A stretch of DNA of 64,000 bases, taken from NCBI RefSeq assembly GCF_000013345.1, contig NC_007777.1:1054001-1118000 (forward strand). The letters run 5' to 3'. Origin of the DNA: Frankia casuarinae. Its GTDB lineage: Bacteria > Actinomycetota > Actinomycetes > Frankiales > Frankiaceae. The number at the start of each line of letters is the position of its first letter. Position 1 is the stretch's first letter. Positions 16,906 through 25,500 of the stretch are shown here, in pieces. The translations under genes were made by a program, and so were the position numbers. Below the pieces are notes generated by a model that saw only the letters and a program-made list of their open reading frames with translations, searched no databases and was not told where the DNA came from.

Positions 16906-18054
16906 GTGACCGACCGAGTTTCCCGCCCGCATGATGTTATCGGTGAGGACGCACTACATCGGCCGCGAATTGGCGTGACCGTCGACACATCCGCCGAGGC
17001 CGCTGCGGCGGGCCGGGTCGCGAGGCGTGTCTCCGCGAGCTCACCCGCACCGCTGACCCCGCCGCACCGCTCGCCGGCCACCCGGCATTCCGCCGCCACC
17101 GGCGCCGGTGCGGGGCGACCGCTGCACCAGCGCTCCGGCCCGCCGGGGAGCGGCGTGCCGATGGGCGGCTCGCCGATGGGCCGCGGCGACGTGCCGAGCG
17201 CCACCGGCCGCGCGGTCCCGGCCGGTGGCCCGCCCGTCCGGTCCGCTCCGGTGGCGCGTACCGCGCCGATGCCGCGGGACCTGGCTCTCGGCGCGGCCGA
17301 GCTGCGCGGCATCCTGCGCGTGGTGGAGGACTGCGAGCGGGCGTCGTCGCTGGCATCCTTCCGCGAGCTCGCCCTGGACGGCATGGCCCGGCATCTCGGT
17401 TACCGGCATTCCGCCTTCTTCCTGGGCTCCTCGCTCGAGACCGCCTTCCAGGACGCCCGGCCCACCGGTCGCGGGCTGGCGCTTCGACTCGCGGGCCCCT
17501 ACCTGGAGCGTTACCGGGAGCTGGAGGCCCTCAGCAATCCGGACAGCCTGCGTTCGGTCCGCGAGCGGGGGCTCGCCACCCTTGACGATCTCGGCGTCCC
17601 GGAACGCCCGGAGGTGCGGATGCGCCTGGAGCGGTTTCTGCGGGCACACGGCATCCACGCGAAGCTGCTCATCCGCCTGTTCGGTCCGTCGAACGTGGGC
17701 GCCGTGGTGTCCCTGCTGGATTCTCGGCCGGGCGCGTTCGGACCGCGGGACCGCGCCGTCGGGGCAGTTCTCGGGCGGCATCTCGGTAATCTCCTGCGTT
17801 TCTACATCCGGGCGGACCCGGGCCCGTCGGTCGCGGGCAAGCTGTCGGCGCGCGAGCGCGACGTCGTCCGTCTCGTCGCCGAAGGCCGTTCCAACCGCCA
17901 GGTCGCCGAGGCGCTGTGCATCAGCATCGACACGGTCAAGCACCATCTCACCCATGCGCTCGTGGCGACGGGGTGCACGAACCGGACCCAGCTGGCGATC
18001 GCGTGGCAGCGGGAGACGAGCGCGTTCGCGGCCCCCGGCAACCCGCGGCCCTGA
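16906..18054 (+). CDS. LuxR-family transcriptional regulator
   Basis: The GTG at 16906 has CGGAGG five bases upstream. The protein is 382 aa. Residues 1-120 are Pro/Ser/Arg-rich and probably disordered. Residues 125-300 form a ligand- or partner-sensing domain (RHLGYRHSAFFLGSS, LERYRELEALSNPDSLR) that resembles the autoinducer-binding/GAF-like domains of LuxR proteins. The C-terminal HTH is clear (KLSARERDVVRLVAEG, SIDTVKHHLTHALVATGC). It is the nearest regulator to the polyketide/glycolipid cluster and reads toward it, making it a candidate pathway regulator. Confidence 0.85.
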   Translation: MTDRVSRPHDVIGEDALHRPRIGVTVDTSAEAAAAGRVARRVSASSPAPLTPPHRSPATRHSAATGAGAGRPLHQRSGPPGSGVPMGGSPMGRGDVPSATGRAVPAGGPPVRSAPVARTAPMPRDLALGAAELRGILRVVEDCERASSLASFRELALDGMARHLGYRHSAFFLGSSLETAFQDARPTGRGLALRLAGPYLERYRELEALSNPDSLRSVRERGLATLDDLGVPERPEVRMRLERFLRAHGIHAKLLIRLFGPSNVGAVVSLLDSRPGAFGPRDRAVGAVLGRHLGNLLRFYIRADPGPSVAGKLSARERDVVRLVAEGRSNRQVAEALCISIDTVKHHLTHALVATGCTNRTQLAIAWQRETSAFAAPGNPRP

Positions 18055-19530
18055 AACTGTGACGTCATAAGGTCATGAGGCCGCTGCCGTGGATGTTCGA
18101 TCGGTGGGATCCGTGGGATCCGCGGCGGTGCCGATGATCTACGACCTCAGATTCGAGCCGCGAACCCCGGTGCGCCACCGCGCGGGACGCGGTCGCCGGC
18201 ACCTGATCCTCCGATGACGGCGATCATGATCGACCTCTCCATCGGGGCCGCCGGCATTTCGGCGCGAAGGGATGAGGCGAGAGGCCGGTCCCGATGATCG
18301 AGCAGTGGCGGGAACGGACACCCTGCGTGTCCGTTCCCGGTGCCGACGGCCGCGTGCCGATGATCCCACCCGGGTGACAAAGCCGGTCCGTGGTAATCGA
18401 TCTGGCCTCGCCTGACCGGTCCCGAGGGTCATGTCCTGCACGCCCCGCGACGACTGTCGCTTATTGTGGCTGAAATGTTGCCATTGGCATCCCTATTGAG
18501 GTCGTTGCCGGAAAGTTGATCGGATAAGCTTGCGATCGACGGCGCGCTGTGACTAGGTTGGCCGATGTCCCTTCTGGTCCGCATGGGGTCTGAAGGAGTC
18601 AGTCTCCGTCCGTCAGCGCCTGACCCGGCCGGCGGCGACCACGATCGATTTTCAGGACGGTGTCCGCCCGTGGTTCCATACCTCCCGGGGCGTCGTCCTC
18701 GCATCCGATTTCTCCAGGCCCTGCGCGTGCGGGCGTGTGTTGCCGGAAAGTAGCCACATCTGTTCATCGCCGCATTAGATGATCGATTCTGAAGAGAAAC
18801 CGCCGCGACCGGCGACCGGGATAGCGACCTGCGTGATACTCATTCGTAACCTCCATCGATGGCCGCAGCGATTGATGACGTCGCCCGGTGCACACCCCTG
18901 CGGGCTCTGTGTAATCCCGATCCGCGACATCGTCATCGATGTCCGGCGGTGGGCGAGCCGGCGACTGGATGTCGTCCGAACCTGGTCACGGCGACCGCGC
19001 CAGTGGTCCGATGGGCCCACGATCACCGCTGTGGTCCGGCACCGCGCAATGATCCCAACCGAGCCGGCTAGTATTCCGCGCACGTTGGCAATCCCGTGTC
19101 GGCTAATCGGATGCGGCCGCCGTGGGACCGGGGGACACCAGTTCCGCGACAGCCTGTTGGGGGTTGGTTCGTTTTTCGCATACTCAGGGCGGATGCGGCT
19201 TCCCGGATGTCTGCCGTCCCGACGGCACTGACCAGGAGGTCTGGATGGTGCGGGCGGTCCTGTCGTCCGAAACAAGTCGATCATGCTGGTTCGGTGGGTG
19301 AGTTCCATGGCCTCGATGCGCCGCCGCGACGATCGTGCGGCAGCGGACGCGCTGCCGGCCACGGGTCTGCCGGCTGCCCGCCTGCCCTTGAGGTGCCCGC
19401 CCACGCGGACCAGCGATTACCCGCCCATCCGGACCAGCGATTGCCCGCCCATGCGGACCAGCACAGCTCCCTCAGCCTCTGCCCCCTCAGCGCCCTGCCT
19501 CAGGCGGGGACCGGTCGGGAGGACCAGCCG
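18055..19530. other. 1.5-kb gene-free leader before the polyketide cluster
   Basis: No frame here resembles a protein. The region has several lower-GC pockets (about 18460-18560 and 18770-18800), which could contain promoters, and a 24-bp triple repeat at 19395-19466 close to the polyketide synthase start. The length suggests a long 5' leader, a small RNA or a decayed gene. I cannot distinguish these by eye. Confidence 0.5.
19395..19466. repeat. 24-bp tandem direct repeat upstream of polyketide synthase
   Basis: Three units of 24 bp share the core GCCCAC/TnCGGACCAGC and end 64 bp before the ATG at 19531. They keep an in-frame reading (PAHADQRL) with the synthase frame, but the strong ribosome-binding site lies downstream of them. 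I read them as non-coding, either a possible regulator-binding array or the relic of an extended N-terminus. Confidence 0.8.
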
Positions 19531-22500
19531 ATGACCACTGCACCCAGCGCGTCACCCGTGGCCTCGCCGGCCAATCCCGCCGACCGCGATCCGCTCGACG
19601 CCCGCGAGCTGGTCGTGGTGATCACGCCGTTCGCCGAACCGTCCGCGTCCCTGGTCGCCGCGGTGCAGCGGGCCGGAGGGCTCGGGGTGCTGGATCTCGG
19701 GCTGCTGGCCGGACCGGCGCGTGATGCGCTGCGGGACGCCGCGCGGTGGGCGCCGGGCCGGTTCGGGGTGCGGGCTGCCCCCGGCTGCCCCCTCGATCCC
19801 GACGAGCTGCCCGCGAGCGTCGGGACCGTCGTACTCGTCGCCCGATCCGGTCCGGATCCCCGATCCGGCCCCGTCGCGTGGGCGGATGCCGGGCCGGGCC
19901 CGGGGAGCCGCTGGGACATCGGCGCGCTGACGAGCCGGTGGCGGACGAGCGGGCCGCGTGGAGAGGCGCGGCGCCGGGTCTGGGCGGAGGTCACCTCGGT
20001 TGCGCAGGCGCGCGACGCGGTGGCGGCGGGGGTCGAGGGACTGATCGCGCGAGGCAACGAGTCCGGGGGGCCTGTGGGCGACCTCACCACCTTCACCCTC
20101 CTGCAACATCTGCTCGCGCAGGCGTTCGTCACCACCGAGGGCGCGCCGCTGCCCGTGTTTGCCGCTGGCGGGATCGGTCCGGCCACCGCGGCGGCCGCGG
20201 TGGCCGGCGGCGCGGCCGGTGTGGTCCTGGACTCCCAGCTCGCCCTGGTGCGTGAGATGGAGCTGCCGGCACAGGTCGCGGCGGCGATCCGCGCGATGGA
20301 CGGCAGCGAGACCACCCTCCTCGCCGGCTACCGGGTGTACACCCGCCCCGATCTGCCCGTCGCCGCCATGACGGGCGCCGCCATGGCCGGCGCTGCCACG
20401 GCGATCCCGTTCCGGCTGGGTGCGCGTGATCTGCGTAACCAGTTTCTCCCGGTCGGCCAGGACGGAGCGTTCGCCGCCGATCTCGCCGACCGCCACGTGA
20501 CCGCGGGCGGTGTCGTACGGGCCGTGCGTCAGGGCATCCGCGAGGGCATCGCTGCCGCCGCCCGTACCCGTCCCCTCGCCCCCGGTGCGCCCTTCGCCGC
20601 TGCCCGCGGCCTGCGCCACCCGGTCGCGCAGGGACCGATGACGCGGGTCAGCGACCGGGCGGCGTTCGCTCATGCCGTCGCCGACGAGGGCGGGCTGCCT
20701 TTCCTCGCCCTGGCGCTGATGAGCGGCGAGGACAGCCGCGCCCTGCTGGAGGAGACCGCGGACCTGCTCGGGGACGCGCCCTGGGGGGTCGGGGTCCTCG
20801 GGTTCGCCCCGGCGCCGCTGCGGGCCGCCCAACTCGCCGCCGTGCATGACGTGCGTCCTGCCTGCGCGATCGTCGCCGGAGGTCGCCCGGCACAGGCGGC
20901 CCCGCTGGAGGCCGCCGGCATCGACACGTTCCTGCATGTCCCGTCCCCGGGGCTGCTGAACCGTTTCCTGGCCGACGGCGCGCGCAAGTTCGTCTTCGAG
21001 GGGCGTGAATGCGGCGGGCACGTCGGGCCGCGGGCGAGCTTCCCGCTGTGGGAGGCGCAGATCGCCGGCCTGCTGGAGTTCGGCACGACCGATCAGGCCG
21101 GTCCGGACTTCTTCGCGGGCCTGCATCTGCTGTTCGCCGGGGGCGTGCATGACGCCCGTTCCGCTGCGATGGTCGCCGCGGCGGCCGGGCCGCTCGCCGA
21201 GCGGGGCGCGAGCGTCGGCGTGCTGATGGGCACCGCGTACCTGTTCACCGCCGAGGCCGTCGCGTCCGGGGCGATCCTGCCGGGTTTCCAGCAGGCCGCT
21301 CTCGACTGCGAGCGCACCGTGCTGCTCGAGACCTCTCCCGGTCATGCCACCCGGTGCGTGGAGTCCGCGTACGTCCACACCTTTCTGGGCCGTCGCCGTG
21401 AGCTGATCGCCGCCGGCAACTCCCGCCAGCAGATGTGGGAGGAGCTCGAGGCGCTCAACCTCGGCCGGCTGCGGGTCGCGAGCAAGGGCCTGCGCCGTGA
21501 GGGCAGCGAGGTCGTCACGGTCGATCCCGCGACCCAGGCCCGGGACGGCATGTACATGATCGGACAGGTCGCCGCCCTGCGTTCGCGGCGGACGAGCATC
21601 GCCGAGCTGCATGACGAGGTCACCGCGCAGGCCACGGCCGGGCTCGCCGCCCGCTCCGCCGAGCTGCGCTCCGCCGAGCCGCGGCCCGCCGACAGGAGCG
21701 CGGCGCCCGGCCGCCCGGCCGCCCGGCCGCTCGACATCGCGATCGTCGGGATGTCCGCGATCTTCCCGGACGCCCCGGACCTGGCCAGCTTCTGGGCGAA
21801 CATCGTCGCCGGCAACGACGCCATCCGCGAGGTCCCGGCCGATCGCTGGGATGCCGAGGTCTACTACCACCCGGACGCGGTGCTCAGGGACGCTGGCCGC
21901 AGGACGCCGTCGAGATGGGGCGGTTTCCTCCCGCAGGTGCCGTTCGACGCGCTGGCCTACGGTATCCCGCCGAAGTCGCTGCGCAGTATCGAGACCAGCC
22001 AGCTCCTCGCGCTGGAGGTCGCCGCCCGCGCGCTGCGCGGCGCCGGGTACGACGCGGGCCAGAAGGACGTGGGCCAGAAGACCGCCGGCGAGAGTCGGGC
22101 GTTCGACCGCTCCCGCACGTCGGTGGTCTTCGGCACGGAGGCCGGGACGGATCTCTCCGGTGCCTACAGCTTCCGCTCCCTGTGGCCGGCGCTGCTCGGG
22201 GACCTGCCGGCCGAGCTGGAGGAGTTCCTGCCGGAGCTGGACGAGGACTCGTTCCCGGGCATGCTCGCGAACGTCATCGCTGGCCGGGTCGCCAACCGGC
22301 TGGACCTCGGCGGGGTGAACTTCACCGTGGACGCGGCCTGCGCGTCGTCGCTCGCCGCCCTCGACGCCGCCTGCAAGGAGCTCGTCGCGGGCACCTCGGA
22401 CATGGTGCTGTGCGGCGGCGTGGACACCCACGCGGGCGCCCACGACTTTCTGCTGTTCTCCTCCGTCCATGCGCTGTCTCCGGGCGGTCGGTGCCGCAGC

Positions 22501-25500
22501 TTCGACGCGGGCGCCGACGGCACCAGCCTCGGTGAGGGGGTGGCCGTCGTCGTGCTCAAGCGGCTCGCGGACGCCGAACGGGACGGCGACCGGATCCACG
22601 CCGTCATCCGGGCCGTCGCCGGTTCCTCCGACGGGCGGGCCCTGGGGCTGACCGCGCCGCGCAAGGCCGGCCAGGTGCTCTCCCTGGAACGGGCCTACGG
22701 GCGGGCGGGGATCTCGCCCAGCGAGATCGGTCTGCTGGAGGCGCACGCGACCGGAACGGTCGTGGGGGACCGCACCGAGCTCGCCACCCTCACCGAGGTC
22801 TTCACCAACCACGGTGCGACGCCGGGCCAGTGCGCGGTGGGTTCGGTGAAGTCGCAGATCGGGCACACGAAGTGTGCGGCGGGCCTGGCCGGTCTGATCA
22901 AAATGGCCAAGGCCGTCGAGACCGGGGTACGGCCGCCGACCCTGCACATCGACACGCCGAACGCCTATTGGGACGCCGAGAGCAGCCCGTTCTACTTTGA
23001 CGACGTCGCCAAGCCGTGGGTTGCCCCGGCCGAGCGGCGCCACGCCGGCGTGTCGGCCTTCGGATTCGGCGGCACCAACTTCCACGTCGTGCTGTCCGCC
23101 TATGACGGCGGGCCCGAGCCCGCCCACGGCCTCGACAGCTGGCCCGCGGAGTTGTTCGTCGTCCGCGGCACCGACCGGGCGGCGGCCACCCGGGCGCTGG
23201 ACCGGCTGGCCGAGCTGATCGTCGCGAACGACGCGGCCGGACGGCCGTTCCGCCTGCGTGACCTCGCCTCCACCGTCTGCGCGGAACGCGGCGGCCCGGT
23301 CCAGCTCGCGTTCGTCGCCGACGACCTCGACGCGCTGCCCACCGCCATCGACCAGGCGCGCACGTTCACGTCGAACCCTCGGGCGGGTCTGTTCGTCCGG
23401 GACCAGGACGCGGATCCGGGTGCCACCGCGTTCCTCTTCCCCGGTCAGGGCAGTCAGCGGCCCGGCATGCTCGCCGACCTGTTCATCGCCTTCCCACGGC
23501 TGCGGTCCGTGCTGGACCTCGCCCCCCGGTGGGCGGACACGATGTTCCCGCCGGCGGCCTTCTCCCGGGAGCAGAAGGCCGCCCAGGCGGCCGCGATCAC
23601 CGACACCCGTGCGGCCCAGCCGACGCTGGGGCTCGCCGGGCTTGCCGTCCACGACCTGCTGACCAGCCTCGGGGTGCGCCCGGACCACGTCGCCGGGCAC
23701 TCCTACGGCGAACTGGTCGCGCTGTGCGCCGCCGGGGCGCTGGACCGGCGGGACCTCATCGGCCTGAGCGAGGCCCGTGCCGCGGCGATCCTGGCAGCCG
23801 CTGGCGACGACCCGGGCACGATGGCGGCGGTCTCCGCGTCGGTCGAGCAGGTCCGCGCCGCGCTCGACGGGGCCGTTACGGGTGGGGAGGCCGGACCGGG
23901 CCGGGTCGTCGTGGCCAACCACAACGCCCCGCGGCAGAGCGTGATCTCCGGGCCGACGGACGCCGTTGCCGCCGCCGTGGCGGCTCTCGGCCGGGCCGGC
24001 ATCAGCGCCAAGCCGATCCCGGTCGCGTGCGCCTTCCACAGCCCGGTGGTGACGGAAGCGGCGACGGCGCTGGCCGCCCGGCTCGATGAGGTCGAGGTCG
24101 AGGCGCCGACCCTGCCGGTCTGGTCCAACACGACCGCCGGGCCCTACCCCGGCAGCCCGGACGAGGTGCGGGCGACGCTCGCCGGTCAGGTGGCGGCGCC
24201 GGTCAGGTTCGTCGAGCAGATCGAGGCGATGTACGCCGCGGGGGTGCGGACCTTCGTCGAGGCCGGGCCCGGCCGCGTCTTGGCGCAACTCGTCGGCAGA
24301 ATTCTGGCCGGTCGACCGCACCGGGTGGTGGCCACCGACGTCGCCGGCGAGCCGGGGCTGCGCCGGTTGCTGCTGGCCCTCGCCGAGCTCGCCGCCGTCG
24401 GTGTCGAGCTCGACCCCTCCGCGCTGTTCACCGGCCGCGACGCCCGGGTGGTCAGCGCGACGGACCTGCCGCGCCGTCCCGGCTGGCTCATCGACGGGGC
24501 CTATGTGCGCACGCCCGACGGCCGGTTCCTTCCTGGTGGGCTGCGGCCGCCGACCCGGCTGACGGTGCGGACGACGTCACCCGGGGTCGCCTCCGTGCCC
24601 GGGGCCGCATCCGTGCCCGAGATCGTCGGCGTGCGCGGGTTCGTCGAGGACACCGTGGCGCCGGCTCCCCCGTTCGACCGCGCCGGCGTGACCGACCACA
24701 GCGAGACGACCGACGACCCTGCGGCGGGGCCCGCCGGACTGGCCGAACTTGGAGGTGACGGACCGGTGGACGCCGTGGTGCTGGAGTTTCTGCGAACCAC
24801 CCGGGAACTGGTCGCGGCGCAACGTGACGTCGTACTGGGCTACCTGGGCATCGACCCGACCGGCCTGGCCCGGCCCGGCCAGCTCCCCGAGGGGCGGCCG
24901 GCGGACCTTGTGCGGCCGCGGCCGGGGGTCGTGTCTGACGACGTGCCGGGCTTCGTGCCGCCGCGGCCGGGGGTCGTGTCTGACGACGTGCCGGGCTTCG
25001 TGCCGCCGCGGCCGGGGGTCGTGTCTGACGACGTGCCGGACATGGCTGCCGCGAGTCGGGTGGTGCTGGACCGGGCCGCGGTGTCGGCCGCGGTGGTGGG
25101 GGTGATCGGGGAACAGACGGGTTATCCGGTGGAGATGCTGGAGCCCGATCTGGATCTTGAGGCCGACCTGTCGATCGACTCGATCAAGCGGACGGAGATT
25201 CTGGGGGAGCTGGCGCAGCGGCTGGGTCTGGTGGATGCCGGGTCGGGGGAGCTGGGCGAGGAGGCCGTCGAGGAGCTGGCGGCGATCAAGACTGTCCGCG
25301 GCATCGTCGACTGGCTGACGGACCCGCCGGGTGCGGTGTCCGGGGTGCCCGGTGCGGGGGAGGTGGATCTGGTGGCTGCGGTGGATCGGGTGGCTGCCGC
25401 GAGTCGGGTGGTGCTGGACCGGGCCGCGGTGTCGGCCGCGGTGGTGGGGGTGATCGGGGAACAGACGGGTTATCCGGTGGAGATGCTGGAGCCCGATCTG

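Noticed and set aside
18775-19404. Minus-strand frame of about 210 codons in the leader region
   Set aside because: Arg/Ser/Pro-rich with no domain and no SD; it ends inside low-complexity sequence and looks like a chance frame.
19552-24321. Very long open frame (about 1590 codons) on the minus strand
   Set aside because: It is the antisense shadow of the polyketide synthase. Its composition (Arg/Gly/His-rich, no domains) is typical of high-GC antisense frames, while the plus strand has unmistakable KS, AT and NPD domains.
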